Shown here: piece after piece, positions 34,813 to 44,921 of the stretch
Layout of the letters: every line of letters begins with the position of its first letter
How positions within the stretch are numbered: the stretch's first letter is position 1
DNA from: Oricola cellulosilytica
GTDB lineage: Bacteria; Pseudomonadota; Alphaproteobacteria; Rhizobiales; Rhizobiaceae
DNA: 64,000 bases
Direction of reading: 5' to 3'
NCBI RefSeq assembly: GCF_019966575.1
Contig: NZ_JAINFK010000001.1
Coordinates: 372,001-436,000 of the forward strand
Notes under the pieces: generated by a model
Told to the model about the DNA's origin: nothing
The model's database searches: none
Seen by the model: the letters and a program-made list of their open reading frames with translations, nothing else
Translations under genes and position numbers: made by a program

Positions 34813-35346
34813 ATGTTCACGGGCAACCGCTTCATCTCGTCAGCAGCCGTCGCGGCAAGCCTCTGCCTTCCGGCAAACGGAGTGCGAGCGGCCGATCTAG
34901 ACACCCCGGCGGCGTCCCCGTCGATAGGCATGCCGCCCCCGAGCGGTTACATGCCGGCGGCAGCCATGCCAGGGAACGAGGCCATTCCGGCGGGCATCCA
35001 CGTCGTCATGAACCATGCCAAGATCGTGAAGCTGTCGTCCGCTGCGGCAACGGTCATCATCGGCAATCCCGAAATTGCCGACGCCACGGTACGCGACGCG
35101 CAGACTCTCGTGCTCACCGGGCGGGGTTTCGGCCAGACCAATCTCGTCATCCTCGATGCCGGCGGAAATCCGATTCTCGACGAACGCATCGCCGTCTCCC
35201 GCGAGAACGGTGCCGCCCTCAGAATCTACCGCCAGGCCGAGATCGAAACGCTGTCGTGCGAGCCGTTCTGCGAGAAAGCCTATTTGACGGAGGCCGAGCT
35301 TCAGTCGATACGCGCCATCGCCGAGGCGAATGACACCGGAAACTGA
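34813..35346 (+). CDS. Exported pilus-assembly N-terminal domain protein (CpaC N-domain-like)
   Basis: A 177-residue exported protein. The signal peptide runs MFTGNRFISSAAVAASLCLP to about residue 27 (VRAAD). The conserved domain is IHVVMNHAKIVKLSSAAATVIIGNPEIADATV and GRGFGQTNLVILDAGGN, the N-terminal domain of RcpA/CpaC secretins. The secretin barrel itself is missing, and the tail has CEPFC (a probable disulfide). It may be an accessory periplasmic protein of the Tad secretion channel. AGGAG lies eight bases before the ATG at 34813. It is divergent from the pilin gene and upstream of the TadE-like genes. Confidence 0.82.
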   Translation: MFTGNRFISSAAVAASLCLPANGVRAADLDTPAASPSIGMPPPSGYMPAAAMPGNEAIPAGIHVVMNHAKIVKLSSAAATVIIGNPEIADATVRDAQTLVLTGRGFGQTNLVILDAGGNPILDERIAVSRENGAALRIYRQAEIETLSCEPFCEKAYLTEAELQSIRAIAEANDTGN

Positions 35347-35507
35347 ACGGGACGCATCTTGATAAAACCGCGCCACTTCAACAGGGGCCAGCGCGGCGCA
35401 GAAGCTTAACAGCGGCTTAACCCGCTCCCCACCATCACCCGGCCACGCAAACCAATCCTCAATCATTTCGACATACAATCGAAAGCTATCCAAGGTTCGG
35501 GGAACCG

Positions 35508-36062
35508 ATGGCAGATCGTACTTACCAGCTAAGAACACGCATACGCCGCCTGGTCGAAAGACTGGAGAAGGACCGCCGTGGCGCCACCGCCATCGAGTTC
35601 TCGATGCTGGCCATCCCGTTCGCAATGCTGGCCTTCGCAATTCTTGAATCCACGGTTTCGTTTACGGCCGAGGAGGTGATCAACCGTGCCGCGTCCAAGC
35701 TCGGCCGACAGTTTCAGACAGGTCAGCTGACGGCGGCGAACACCGACGAAACGACATTCAGAAACCTTCTGTGCAATGAAATATCGATCATGGTGGGCGG
35801 CGGCTGCCCCGAATTGGTCTATGACCTGCAAAACTACACCAGCTTCGCCGCCGTTCCCACGTCGCTCCCGATAGATCTGACCGGCGACATCGATGTCACC
35901 GGTTTCGGCTACAATGTCGGCGGGGCAGGCACCATTAATTCATTGCGCGTCTTCTACCGCTGGCCCGTGATGACCGACATGCTGAAAGCCCATATGTCGA
36001 ACCTTCCGGACAACAAGACCCTCCTGTACGCCACGGTGACGTGGAAAAACGAAGGCTTCTGA
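35508..36062 (+). CDS. TadE-like pseudopilin
   Basis: A 184-residue protein. A basic N-terminus (RTRIRRLVERLEKDRR) leads to the TadE signature GATAIEFSMLAIPFAMLAFAIL (membrane helix at about 25-47). The rest is a globular extracytoplasmic domain with two cysteines (NLLCNE and GGGCPELV). TadE-like proteins are minor pseudopilins processed by TadV. It precedes the second TadE-like gene by two bases (or overlaps it by 22, depending on the start used), so the two are cotranscribed. Confidence 0.85.
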   Translation: MADRTYQLRTRIRRLVERLEKDRRGATAIEFSMLAIPFAMLAFAILESTVSFTAEEVINRAASKLGRQFQTGQLTAANTDETTFRNLLCNEISIMVGGGCPELVYDLQNYTSFAAVPTSLPIDLTGDIDVTGFGYNVGGAGTINSLRVFYRWPVMTDMLKAHMSNLPDNKTLLYATVTWKNEGF

Positions 36063-36064
36063 TC

Positions 36065-36700
36065 GTGCGCATTACGAAAACAACCGATCGGGTTCGCGAG
36101 CACCTTTCAAAGGCGCTGGGTCGTCTGGCGCGCCAACCCGTGCTGCAGGACAAGCGGGGCGTGGCGGCGGTCGAATTCGCACTGATCGTGCCGCTGATGC
36201 TCGCGATGTATCTGGGGACCATGGAAATGTCCGCCGGTGTCGTGGTCAACAAGAAGGTCTCGCGTGTGGCGTCGACGGTGGCCGACCTGGTCACGCAGCA
36301 GCAGGAGGTGAGCAAGGCCGATCTCGAACAGATCATGGGAATCGGCGAGGCGGTTCTCTTTCCCTATGTCAGCCGCAGGCCGGATATCGTCGTCATCGGC
36401 ATCGATGTGGACACAAGCTACCCGAAGGGCGGCAAGGTTGTCTGGTCACGTCGATACGACCAGGGCACGTTCAAGCCGGGGTGGGCCAAAGGTTCGGATG
36501 TCGACGTCCCGGCAAAGCTGCAGATCAACGACACGTTTCTCGTTCGGGTCGACACGAGAATCGACTACGCCCCCGTGGTCAGCTGGCTCATCGGCGATAC
36601 CGTCGGCAGCATCAAGAACGGCGTCGGGGTGATCGAGATGGCAGAATCCTACATTCTCCGCCCGCGCTACGGGGCCGACATCACCTGCATAGACTGCTGA
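36065..36700 (+). CDS. TadE/TadF-like pseudopilin
   Basis: A 211-residue protein with a GTG start at 36065; an ATG at 36041 would add eight residues and overlap the previous gene. The N-terminal cytoplasmic part is basic. GVAAVEFALIVPLMLAMYLGTMEMSAGV is the TadE/TadF motif and anchor. A C-terminal C-x-x-C (CIDC) closes the protein. It forms an operon with the TadE-like gene upstream and is convergent with the PhnD-like gene. No TadG-type large protein lies nearby. Confidence 0.82.
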   Translation: MRITKTTDRVREHLSKALGRLARQPVLQDKRGVAAVEFALIVPLMLAMYLGTMEMSAGVVVNKKVSRVASTVADLVTQQQEVSKADLEQIMGIGEAVLFPYVSRRPDIVVIGIDVDTSYPKGGKVVWSRRYDQGTFKPGWAKGSDVDVPAKLQINDTFLVRVDTRIDYAPVVSWLIGDTVGSIKNGVGVIEMAESYILRPRYGADITCIDC

Positions 36701-36752
36701 GGCAGTTCCTGGCCGGATGAAGCCGTTCTTCCGTCGGGCACTCCAACGCGCT

Positions 36753-37676
36753 TCAGTCTCCCCCTCCTTCGACGACCGCCGGCACGAGGCCGAGTACGGT
36801 GCGGTAGTCATCATGGGCCGCGGCCTCGAAACCGCCGCCCAACAGGGGCGAGATGGCGTCATGAGCGAGCGGGCGGTCTTCATCAAGCGATAGCAGCATC
36901 CGGCGAAGCGCCGTCTTCACCTCCGAGGGAAGATCTCGCCGGATGGCGTGTGGGCCGAAACGCACCGGGCGCGACCGCCAGAGAACGCCGTACTGCGCAT
37001 CCGACATTTCCGCGAGCCTCGCCTTCGGCCCGCCGCCGAACGAGGTCGCGGCGCCGGGGCGGACATATTCCCAGAGGAACGCGGCGGCGACCCGGCCGTC
37101 CACCAGCATCTCCAACGTCTCCGTGATACCGGGCGTCATAACGATATCCAGCCCCGATTCCGCCAATGCCTTTCCCCGCCAGAAGAAACCGGCCGTCGGC
37201 AGCAGATCGCCGCCGAGCGCGCCGGCCGGGCCGGCCGCAATCGTGACCTTTCCGAGATCGACAGTCCGGGCGGCACGTGCCTTGTCGGCGAGGAGGATCG
37301 ACCGGATTCCGCTTGCTCCGCTGGTGCTGACCGGGGCGGCGATCGGCTCGATGCATTGGCACAGTTCATAGGCGGTCGCGTAGCCCATCGCGGAAAGCAC
37401 GGAATATTCGATGCGCGACGACGCCTGTGCGTCGATCAGCGCCAGCGCGTCGCGGGCCTGGAATATCTCCACCGGCATGGCAAGTGTTTCGGACACCGCC
37501 TTGCGGAACTCCTCGAAACGGCCAGGCGGATAGCTCTCACCATTCCGCATCGCGATGCCGATGCGGAAGGTGCCCAGATCCTCACGCCAGTCCGCCGATG
37601 CGGGTGCGGACAAAAGACAACACAGAACGACGGACGCCAGCGCCATCATCTTGTTTCGACCGTGTCGGGGTGCCAT
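36753..37676 (-). CDS. PhnD-like exported substrate-binding protein
   Basis: A 307-residue protein. The signal peptide includes [19 protein letters not shown]. The mature part has a PhnD/SsuA two-lobe binding-protein pattern: [28 protein letters not shown], then [22 protein letters not shown] and [15 protein letters not shown]. It resembles phosphate/phosphonate-type binding proteins, but no permease or ATPase gene is adjacent, so the ligand is unknown. ATG at 37676 with GGAG eleven bases upstream is the start; a longer in-frame start at 37745 was rejected. It is divergent from deoB, about 86 bp away. Confidence 0.78.
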   Translation of the reverse strand: MAPRHGRNKMMALASVVLCCLLSAPASADWREDLGTFRIGIAMRNGESYPPGRFEEFRKAVSETLAMPVEIFQARDALALIDAQASSRIEYSVLSAMGYATAYELCQCIEPIAAPVSTSGASGIRSILLADKARAARTVDLGKVTIAAGPAGALGGDLLPTAGFFWRGKALAESGLDIVMTPGITETLEMLVDGRVAAAFLWEYVRPGAATSFGGGPKARLAEMSDAQYGVLWRSRPVRFGPHAIRRDLPSEVKTALRRMLLSLDEDRPLAHDAISPLLGGGFEAAAHDDYRTVLGLVPAVVEGGGD

Positions 37677-37762
37677 GTTCGATCTCCACTGCCGATGCCG
37701 GGCGTCGCGGGCCGCAGCCCGGCCTCCTCCCCGTAGCGGCAACAAGTAGAACGCGAGTTTCG

Positions 37763-39031
37763 ATGACGCCAGGCATTAATGGCAGCCGCGCAAGACGCGC
37801 CTTTCTTTTCGTGCTCGATTCGGTCGGAATCGGCGGCGCCAGCGACGCCGCCAGGTTCGGCGACGCCGGGTCCAATACGGTCGGCCATATCCTCGCGCAC
37901 GCGAAGAGCGGAAAGGCCGACAGGGCGGACCTGCGTGCCGGTCCCCTCGACGTGCCCAACCTGGCCTCTCTCGGCCTTCTTCACGCGGTGAGAGCCGCCT
38001 CGCCGGAAGGATTGCCGGATGGCATCGAGCCTGGCCCCCTCGCCGGCGTCTGGGGCGCCTCGGACGAAGTCTCCAACGGCAAGGACACACCGTCGGGCCA
38101 CTGGGAGATCGCCGGCGTTCCCGTGCGGTTCGACTGGGGGTACTTTCCGCAGGAGATTCCCGCATTTCCCGCCGAATTGCTCGCGGCGATATACGCCGAC
38201 GGCAATCTCGACGGGTCGCTCGCCAACAAACATGCATCGGGAACCGAGGTCATAGCCGCCTTCGGGGAGGAGCACATGCGCAGCGGCAAGCCGATCTTCT
38301 ATACGTCCGGCGACTCGGTCTTCCAGATCGCCGCGCACGAGGAGAGTTTCGGCCTCGAGCGGCTCTACGCGCTGTGCGAAACCGTCCGCAGGCATGTGGA
38401 CGCGCTGAATATCGGCCGCGTGATCGCCCGCCCCTTCGTCGGCAGCGCCGCGGAGAATTTCGAGCGGACGGGCAACCGCCGCGACTATTCCGTGCCCCCG
38501 CCCGAGCCGACGCTGCTCGACCGCCTGACAGAAGCCGGCGGCCGGGTTCTCGCGGTGGGCAAGATTGCCGACATCTTCGCGCATCAGGGGATTACCAAGC
38601 TGCGCAAGGCCTCCGGCAACATGGCGCTCGCCGAGGCCACCCTCGAGGCGATGGACGAAGCCGGCGACCGCGATCTCGTATTCACCAATTTCGTCGACTT
38701 CGACATGCTCTACGGGCACCGCCGCGACGTGGCAGGCTACGCCGCCGCACTCGAAGCCTTCGACAAGCGGCTGCCGGAAATGACCGCAAAGATGCGCGAA
38801 GGCGACCTGATGATCATCACCGCCGATCATGGCTGCGATCCGACGTGGAGCGGAACCGATCACACAAGGGAACGCGTGCCTATCCTTTGCGCCGGTCCCG
38901 GGCTGAAGCCCGGTTCGGTCGGGCTGCGCACAACCTTTGCCGATATCGGCGAGACGATCGCCGCGCATCTGGGCCTCCCGGCGGGCCGGCACGGAACCTC
39001 GTTTCTGGGCGAACTGAGCCGCGATGCCTGA
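37763..39031 (+). CDS. deoB: Phosphopentomutase
   Basis: A 422-residue enzyme of the alkaline-phosphatase superfamily that interconverts (deoxy)ribose-1-phosphate and -5-phosphate. The metal and substrate motifs are in [34 protein letters not shown] (nucleophile Thr), [16 protein letters not shown] and [14 protein letters not shown] with TDHTRERVP. The length is normal for the family. The role is nucleoside salvage in the cytoplasm. The 3' end overlaps mutM by eight bases. Confidence 0.96.
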   Translation: MTPGINGSRARRAFLFVLDSVGIGGASDAARFGDAGSNTVGHILAHAKSGKADRADLRAGPLDVPNLASLGLLHAVRAASPEGLPDGIEPGPLAGVWGASDEVSNGKDTPSGHWEIAGVPVRFDWGYFPQEIPAFPAELLAAIYADGNLDGSLANKHASGTEVIAAFGEEHMRSGKPIFYTSGDSVFQIAAHEESFGLERLYALCETVRRHVDALNIGRVIARPFVGSAAENFERTGNRRDYSVPPPEPTLLDRLTEAGGRVLAVGKIADIFAHQGITKLRKASGNMALAEATLEAMDEAGDRDLVFTNFVDFDMLYGHRRDVAGYAAALEAFDKRLPEMTAKMREGDLMIITADHGCDPTWSGTDHTRERVPILCAGPGLKPGSVGLRTTFADIGETIAAHLGLPAGRHGTSFLGELSRDA

Positions 39032-39917
39032 ACTGCCGGAAGTCGAGACCGTCCGGCGCGGGCTGCAGCCGGCGATGGAGCGGGGACGGATTACGGCCGT
39101 CGAGATGAATCGGCCGGACCTGCGGTTTCCGCTGCCCGCCGATCTGGCGTCCATCCTGACGGGCAAACGGATCACCGCGCTCGGCCGCCGCGCAAAATAT
39201 CTCACGATCGAACTGGAGGATGGCGCCGTCCTGGTCTGTCATCTGGGCATGTCCGGCTCATTTCGCATCGAGCAGGATGACGTCAAGGTGATGCCCGGCG
39301 TTTTCCATCACGAGCGCTCGAAGCTGGCGGCGCACGACCATGTCGTTCTGCACGTGACGAGCGAGAGCGGCGCGGGGCACCGCATCGTCTACAACGACCC
39401 GAGGCGCTTCGGCTTCATGTTCCTCACCAGCCGCGCCGACATGCACGCCCACCCGCACCTTCGCTCGCTCGGTATCGAGCCAACCGGCAACGCGCTCGAC
39501 GGCGAGACGCTGGCGGCGTTGCTCGCCGGACGCCAGGCGCCGCTGAAGGCGGCCCTGCTGGACCAGAAGAACATCGCGGGCCTGGGCAATATCTATGTGT
39601 GCGAGGCGCTCTGGAGAGCGCAGCTTTCGCCCAAGCGCCTGGCGCGAACGCTCGTGCGCAAGGACGGCAGGCCGACAGAACGGTGCCGGCGCCTCGCCAC
39701 GGCGGTCCGCGAGGTGATCGCCGATGCGATCGCTGCCGGCGGGTCGTCGCTGCGAGACTACATGCATGCAGACGGATCGCTCGGCTATTTCCAGCACCGG
39801 TTCTCGGTCTACGACCGCGAGGGCGCGGATTGCCCCCGCGAAGGCTGCGGCGGAACGATCCGCCGGACCGTGCAGAACGGGCGCTCGACTTTCCATTGTC
39901 CGTCATGCCAGAAGTGA
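39024..39917 (+). CDS. mutM: Formamidopyrimidine-DNA glycosylase
   Basis: A 297-residue DNA repair enzyme. [14 protein letters not shown] gives the catalytic Pro2 and Glu3, and RAKYLTIEL the beta-elimination Lys. The H2TH motif is within [17 protein letters not shown]. The C-terminal zinc finger is intact (CPREGCGG and FHCPSCQK). It removes oxidised purines such as 8-oxoguanine and nicks the abasic site. It overlaps deoB by eight bases, and enoyl-CoA hydratase follows at 34 bp. Confidence 0.97.
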   Translation: MPELPEVETVRRGLQPAMERGRITAVEMNRPDLRFPLPADLASILTGKRITALGRRAKYLTIELEDGAVLVCHLGMSGSFRIEQDDVKVMPGVFHHERSKLAAHDHVVLHVTSESGAGHRIVYNDPRRFGFMFLTSRADMHAHPHLRSLGIEPTGNALDGETLAALLAGRQAPLKAALLDQKNIAGLGNIYVCEALWRAQLSPKRLARTLVRKDGRPTERCRRLATAVREVIADAIAAGGSSLRDYMHADGSLGYFQHRFSVYDREGADCPREGCGGTIRRTVQNGRSTFHCPSCQK

Positions 39918-39951
39918 CGGCGATGCATCCATCCCCCAACGGAGACTCCTG

Positions 39952-40725
39952 ATGGCCTACGAGACTATTCTTGCCGAAAAGCGCGGCGAGGTCGGTCTGA
40001 TCACGCTTAACCGACCGAAAGCAATGAACGCCCTCAACGCCGAGCTTGCGCAGGAACTGCTCGACGCCGTGCAGAAATTCGACGGCGACAACAACATCGG
40101 GGCAATCGTGATCACCGGGTCCGAAAAGGCCTTCGCCGCCGGTGTCGACATCAAGGAGATGCAGTCGCTCGAGTATGTCGACGTGCTGATGAACGACTTC
40201 ATATCCGTGTGGGATCGGTTCGCCGCGTCCCGCAAGCCCGTGATCGCTGCCGTTGCCGGCTACGCACTCGGCGGCGGCTGCGAACTGGCGATGATGTGCG
40301 ACTTCATCATCGCCGGAGAAAGCGCCAAGTTCGGCCAGCCGGAAATCACCTTGGGGGTCATGCCCGGCATCGGGGGAACCCAGCGCCTCGCGCGGGCCAT
40401 CGGCAAGGCCAAGACGATGGAGATGTGCCTCACGGGGCGACACATGACCGCGGCCGAGGCCGAGAGTTCGGGACTGGTTGCCCGGGTGGTTCCCGACCAC
40501 GACGTGGTGGAGGAGGCGATGAGCGTCGCGGAAAGGATCGCGACGTTCTCAAGGCCGTCCGTGATCATGACGAAGGACGCCGTCAACCGCGCCTTCGAGA
40601 CCACGCTTGCGGAAGGCCTGCGCTACGAACGCAGCGTCTTTTATTCGATGTTCGCGCTCGAAGACCAGAAGGAGGGGATGGCCGCGTTCGCGGAAAAGCG
40701 GTCCCCGAACTTCAAGAACCGCTGA
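39952..40725 (+). CDS. Enoyl-CoA hydratase
   Basis: A 257-residue crotonase-fold enzyme of typical size. The oxyanion-hole motif [10 protein letters not shown] is present, and the two catalytic glutamates lie in GGGCELAM and [19 protein letters not shown]. It hydrates 2-enoyl-CoA in fatty-acid beta-oxidation. GGAG lies about nine bases before the ATG. It follows mutM by 34 bp and may share its transcript; rpsT is a separate unit about 140 bp downstream. Confidence 0.93.
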   Translation: MAYETILAEKRGEVGLITLNRPKAMNALNAELAQELLDAVQKFDGDNNIGAIVITGSEKAFAAGVDIKEMQSLEYVDVLMNDFISVWDRFAASRKPVIAAVAGYALGGGCELAMMCDFIIAGESAKFGQPEITLGVMPGIGGTQRLARAIGKAKTMEMCLTGRHMTAAEAESSGLVARVVPDHDVVEEAMSVAERIATFSRPSVIMTKDAVNRAFETTLAEGLRYERSVFYSMFALEDQKEGMAAFAEKRSPNFKNR

Positions 40726-40868
40726 GACGTTACGGGGACGTTGACGCATCCCGGATTTGAGCGTATAGACCGCGCACCTTGGCGGCCGGTGGGTCGCCAT
40801 TATGATTTTGTCTGCCTTGCAGGCGCCAGCAGAGGCGGCAAGGCCCCGAACAACAGAAAGAGGAACGC

Positions 40869-41135
40869 ATGGCCAATACGCCTTCGGCCAAGAAGTCGGT
40901 GCGCAGGATCGCCCGCCGCACCGCCGTCAACACCAATCGCCGCTCGCGCATCCGCTCCTTCATGCGCAAGGTCGAGGAAGCGATTGCCGCGGGCGACGCG
41001 AAAGCCGCCAGCGACGCGCTGAAGAACGCCCAGCCGGAGATCATGCGCGCCGCCTCGAAGGGCGTGCTGCACAAGAATACCGCGTCGCGCAAAATCTCTC
41101 GCCTGGCCTCCCGGGTGAAGGCTATCGCGAACTGA
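40869..41135 (+). CDS. rpsT: 30S ribosomal protein S20
   Basis: An 88-residue, very basic protein: [20 protein letters not shown], then [13 protein letters not shown] and [16 protein letters not shown]. These are the three helices of S20, which bind 16S rRNA at the base of the 30S subunit. A strong terminator follows at once. The rpsT-dnaA linkage is typical of Hyphomicrobiales. Confidence 0.97.
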   Translation: MANTPSAKKSVRRIARRTAVNTNRRSRIRSFMRKVEEAIAAGDAKAASDALKNAQPEIMRAASKGVLHKNTASRKISRLASRVKAIAN

Positions 41136-41161
41136 ATTCCATTACCCGCCTAATGAATGCA

Positions 41162-41188
41162 AGCCCGGTTTCAGCCGGGCTTTTTTTT
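41162..41188 (+). terminator. Rho-independent terminator of rpsT
   Basis: AGCCCGG and CCGGGCT form a seven-base stem with a short TTTCAG-like loop, followed by eight T. It lies 26 bases after the rpsT stop. Confidence 0.9.
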
Positions 41189-41189
41189 G

Positions 41190-41904
41190 CTTTCCGGCCG
41201 CTGCCTTCAGCCATTGTGGATGGTTCCGGATTCACGTGTCAGCGCAAAGCCTTAGGCGATGACGCCAGGCAGATGGTGCGACGTCATACTGTTGCAAGAT
41301 TCACGCAACCGGATCCTCCGTCCGAAAAAACCAAATCAGTTCAGAGAGTTATCGCCTTGCCGAACCTAAGGTAAATCTGTTCCGTTGCGGAATTGCAACA
41401 ATTTGCGGGTACCGTGGCGGCTTAAAAAAATAAATGGTTTTGGGCCATTTTAAGCGCCCGGGAGAGAATCTGTGGAATCCCAAACATTTACCATTCCGGC
41501 GGGCGACTCATGCGCAGTTCGAGCCCATTTTCAAGCCAAATGATTCCCTAAAAATCAATTTACACACCTTGATCGGTGATGACTGAATTAGGTATCTTGC
41601 CTCCATCAGACAAACGGCCTGAGCGAAACACGGGGCGTGCTTAAATCGGGGGTTCCCGGACAACCGCAAAGCGCGTGCAATCGGGATTTTGTCCTGCGGC
41701 GGGTGAGGGCCCGTCACGTCAAAAACTGCAAGCAAGACGCCACGGGAAACGCAGGTTTCGCGACCGGAGACGTGTGTCTCCAGAATATCGAGGGGGGAAG
41801 ATTGGAAGAGTAATACGGAAAGCAAACACGAACTCCGGACAAACCGGAGCGCGACACTTTTATTTTTGAGAATTCTGACGAACAGGGCGACTGAGAGAGG
41901 ATTG
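41190..41904. other. Long leader/intergenic region before dnaA
   Basis: About 715 bases without a gene. It is AT-richer than the flanks, notably around 41410-41450 (a run of A and T) and near 41555-41590. Five GANTC (CcrM methylation) sites occur at 41229, 41297, 41466, 41475 and 41542. It very likely contains the dnaA promoter. Only weak DnaA-box-like matches were seen (for example TGTGGATGG near 41216), not a cluster, so it is not called an origin. Confidence 0.55.
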
Positions 41905-43524
41905 ATGAGGTACGATAATGAGGGTTCGCGCGGACACTTCGAGGGACACGCCGCAGCGCCAGGGATACTCGCAACACGGGAAGTCGTCAGAACCGTCGCA
42001 AGCATTGCAAGGGGGGACGACTTGAAAAAGGCCGCGAAGAGCGAGCCGTGTGGCTCGCAGGATATCGTTGACGTAAAGACCGTGGAACACGACAAATCCT
42101 TCGACCGGGTGCAGCAGAAACTCCGCGCAAAGATCGGCGCAGACGTCTTCAACAGCTGGTTCGGACGCCTGAAACTCGATTCCGCCACGCGCAACATGGT
42201 GCGCATGTCGGTGCCTACGGCCTTCCTGCGCTCCTGGATCAACAGCCACTACATCGATGACCTCACCACCTTCTGGAAGGCGGAACTGCCGGAAGTCATG
42301 CAGGTCGAGATCGTGGTGCGCAGCGCCTCCAAGCCGTCGGCCAGGCCGGCAAGCCAGGCGGCCCAGGGCGCTCCGGCCCCGGTCAAGGGCGGCCAGGCGA
42401 TCGCCCGATCCGTGTTTTCTCCGGATCGGGCAAAGCCCTCCCGTACCGGGGCGCTCGCCGAACTCAACACCAGCGGCAAGCTGATCGGATCGCCCATCGA
42501 CCCGCATTACACCTTCGACAATTTCGTCGAAGGCAAGTCGAACCGCGTGGCCATGGCTGCAGCGAAAGCCGGTGCCGATCAAGGCGCGAATGCCGCCCGT
42601 TTCAACCCGCTTTTCCTCTATGCCTCAGTGGGTCTGGGAAAGACCCATCTGCTGCAGGCGATCGCCAACGGCGTATTAGAGGCCGAGCCGAAGAAGCGGG
42701 TCGTCTATCTGACGGCGGAATATTTCATGTGGCGCTTCGCCAGCGCGATCCGCGACAACAGCGCGCTGCTGCTGAAGGAAACCCTGCACGATATCGATCT
42801 CCTCATCATCGACGACATGCAGTTCCTGCAGGGCAAGAAGATCCAGTCGGAATTCTGCCATCTGATCAACACGCTGCTCGACAGCGCGCGGCAGGTCGTC
42901 GTTGCGGCGGACCGCCCGCCCCACGAACTGGAATCGCTCGATCCGCGGGTGCGTTCGCGGCTTCAGGGGGGCGTAGCACTGGAGATCGGCGCACCCGATT
43001 TCGAGATGCGCCTGGCGATGTTGAAACAGCGTCTGGAGAATGCCCAACGCGAGGATCATTCGCTCGAGATCAAGGAAGACGTGCTTGCCCATGTCGCGCA
43101 GAACGTGACGTCGAGCTTTCGGGAACTGGAAGGGGCGTTCAACCAGCTCGTGTTCCGCCATTCGTTCGAACCCGATCTCTCGATCGACCGGGTCGACGAC
43201 ATTCTCGGACACCTTGTGCGCTCGGAAGAGCCGCGCAAGATCCGGATAGAAGACATCCAGCGGCAGGTTTCGAGCCATTACAACGTGTCACGAACGGACA
43301 TGCTGTCAAACCGGCGCACGCGCGTGATCGTCAAGCCGCGTCAGATCGCGATGTATCTGGCGAAGATGATGACGCCCCGTTCGCTTCCCGAAATCGGCAG
43401 GCGCTTCGGCGGGCGGGACCACACCACCGTGCTGCACGCGGTGCGCAAGGTCGAGGGCATGATCGCCGACGACGCGCAGCTCGCGAAGGAACTCGAACTG
43501 CTAAAACGGCTGATCCAGGAGTGA
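41905..43524 (+). CDS. dnaA: Chromosomal replication initiator DnaA
   Basis: A 539-residue initiator. Domain I is at about residues 60-140 ([24 protein letters not shown]), followed by a Pro/Ala-rich linker. The AAA+ domain has Walker [11 protein letters not shown] and Walker [13 protein letters not shown]. Domain IV ends the protein with [19 protein letters not shown] and [12 protein letters not shown], the DnaA-box-binding helix. It unwinds the origin in the cytoplasm. The ATG at 41905 has GAGAGAGG six bases upstream and is preferred over an in-frame start at 41866. The N-terminal extension of about 55 residues is longer than in Escherichia coli but common in rhizobia. Confidence 0.97.
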   Translation: MRYDNEGSRGHFEGHAAAPGILATREVVRTVASIARGDDLKKAAKSEPCGSQDIVDVKTVEHDKSFDRVQQKLRAKIGADVFNSWFGRLKLDSATRNMVRMSVPTAFLRSWINSHYIDDLTTFWKAELPEVMQVEIVVRSASKPSARPASQAAQGAPAPVKGGQAIARSVFSPDRAKPSRTGALAELNTSGKLIGSPIDPHYTFDNFVEGKSNRVAMAAAKAGADQGANAARFNPLFLYASVGLGKTHLLQAIANGVLEAEPKKRVVYLTAEYFMWRFASAIRDNSALLLKETLHDIDLLIIDDMQFLQGKKIQSEFCHLINTLLDSARQVVVAADRPPHELESLDPRVRSRLQGGVALEIGAPDFEMRLAMLKQRLENAQREDHSLEIKEDVLAHVAQNVTSSFRELEGAFNQLVFRHSFEPDLSIDRVDDILGHLVRSEEPRKIRIEDIQRQVSSHYNVSRTDMLSNRRTRVIVKPRQIAMYLAKMMTPRSLPEIGRRFGGRDHTTVLHAVRKVEGMIADDAQLAKELELLKRLIQE

Positions 43525-43530
43525 TCGACC

Positions 43531-43567
43531 AACCCCGTCCGCGCCACGCGGGCGGGGTTTTCATTTT
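43531..43567 (+). terminator. Terminator downstream of dnaA
   Basis: AACCCCGTCCGCG pairs, with one mismatch, with CGCGGGCGGGGTT, followed by TTCATTTTT. It lies just after the dnaA stop and separates dnaA from dnaN. Confidence 0.8.
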
Positions 43568-43760
43568 TCCCCAAACTTTGCCTTCGCCGGGCCGCCGGAC
43601 GACCTGTCGGCGCTTGCTTTTCGCACCGCGAGCCGCCACATTCGCGATCCAAACCGGCGGGGACGAAGCGCCGGTGAATTCGGATGAATTCGCCGTCGGA
43701 CGCCCATTGATCTCCCGGCTGGCCTGCCATGAATGATCATACCCAAGCGGACTGCGAAAA

Positions 43761-44879
43761 ATGCGTGTCACCCTCGAGCGAGCCAATCTGCTGAAATCCC
43801 TGAACCACGTGCACAGGGTGGTAGAGCGGCGCAACACCATTCCGATCCTGTCCAACGTGCTCCTCAAGGCGGAAGGTGCGAGCCTGGAGATGAAGGCGAC
43901 CGACCTCGACCTCGAAATCAACGAGGCGACGCCGGCCGTGGTCGAACAGTCGGGCGCGACAACGGTCGCAGCCCACTTGCTCTACGACATCGTGCGCAAG
44001 CTGCCGGACGGAACGGAGGTCATGCTGTCGACCGACGCCGACGGCAACACGATGACGGTCGTCTCCGGGCGTTCGAACTTCAAGCTGCAATGCCTGCCGC
44101 AATCGGACTTCCCGGAACTGACCGCCGGCGAATTCACGCACACTTTCCGGCTCGACAGCACCGTTCTGAAGGAATTGATCGACCGGACGCAGTTTGCGAT
44201 CTCGACCGAGGAGACGCGCTACTATCTGAACGGCATCTACCTGCACACCGCCGAACACGACGACGACATCGTGCTGCGGGCCGTGGCCACCGACGGGCAC
44301 CGCCTCGCCCGCTGCGAAACCGCTGCGCCGAACGGCGCGGAATCGATGCCGGGCATCATCGTTCCCCGCAAGACGGTGGGCGAAATCCAGAAGCTGATGG
44401 ACGATCCGGACGTGGCGGTGACGATCGAGCTCTCCGACAGCAAGATCCGCTTCACGATCGGCGCGATCGTGCTGACCTCGAAACTGATCGACGGCACATT
44501 CCCCGACTATCAGCGCGTCATTCCAACCGGAAACGACAAGGACATGATGGTTGACCGCCAGACGTTTGCCGCCGCCGTCGACCGCGTGTCGACGGTGTCG
44601 AGCGAACGCGGACGCGCAGTCAAGCTGGCGCTGAGCGACGGCCAGATGACGCTGACCGTCAACAATCCGGATTCCGGCTCGGCCACGGAAGAACTGGCCG
44701 TCGGCTACGAATCCGACCCGATGGAGATCGGCTTCAACGCCCGTTACCTGCTCGACGTCACCAACCAGCTCTCTGGAAGCGACGTCAAGTTCACGCTTGC
44801 CGATGCGGGATCGCCGACGCTGATTTTCGACACTGCGGACGAAAAGTCGCTCTATGTCCTGATGCCGATGCGGGTGTGA
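43761..44879 (+). CDS. dnaN: DNA polymerase III beta clamp
   Basis: A 372-residue sliding clamp of normal length. It starts MRVTLERANLLKSLNHVHRVVERRNTIPILSN and ends with the hydrophobic cleft residues SLYVLMPMRV. Three similar subdomains are seen (DLDLEINE, YYLNGIYLH, SGSDVKFTL). Two copies form the ring that tethers polymerase to DNA. It has its own upstream region of about 190 bp after the dnaA terminator. recF follows at 42 bp. Confidence 0.97.
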   Translation: MRVTLERANLLKSLNHVHRVVERRNTIPILSNVLLKAEGASLEMKATDLDLEINEATPAVVEQSGATTVAAHLLYDIVRKLPDGTEVMLSTDADGNTMTVVSGRSNFKLQCLPQSDFPELTAGEFTHTFRLDSTVLKELIDRTQFAISTEETRYYLNGIYLHTAEHDDDIVLRAVATDGHRLARCETAAPNGAESMPGIIVPRKTVGEIQKLMDDPDVAVTIELSDSKIRFTIGAIVLTSKLIDGTFPDYQRVIPTGNDKDMMVDRQTFAAAVDRVSTVSSERGRAVKLALSDGQMTLTVNNPDSGSATEELAVGYESDPMEIGFNARYLLDVTNQLSGSDVKFTLADAGSPTLIFDTADEKSLYVLMPMRV

Positions 44880-44921
44880 CCGGGGATATTCCTATCCGGC
44901 ATCGAAACGCCTCCGGCTGAC

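Noticed and set aside
41190-41904. Chromosomal origin of replication next to dnaA
   Set aside because: Only weak DnaA-box-like matches were seen and no cluster; in Hyphomicrobiales oriC is usually elsewhere (near hemE).
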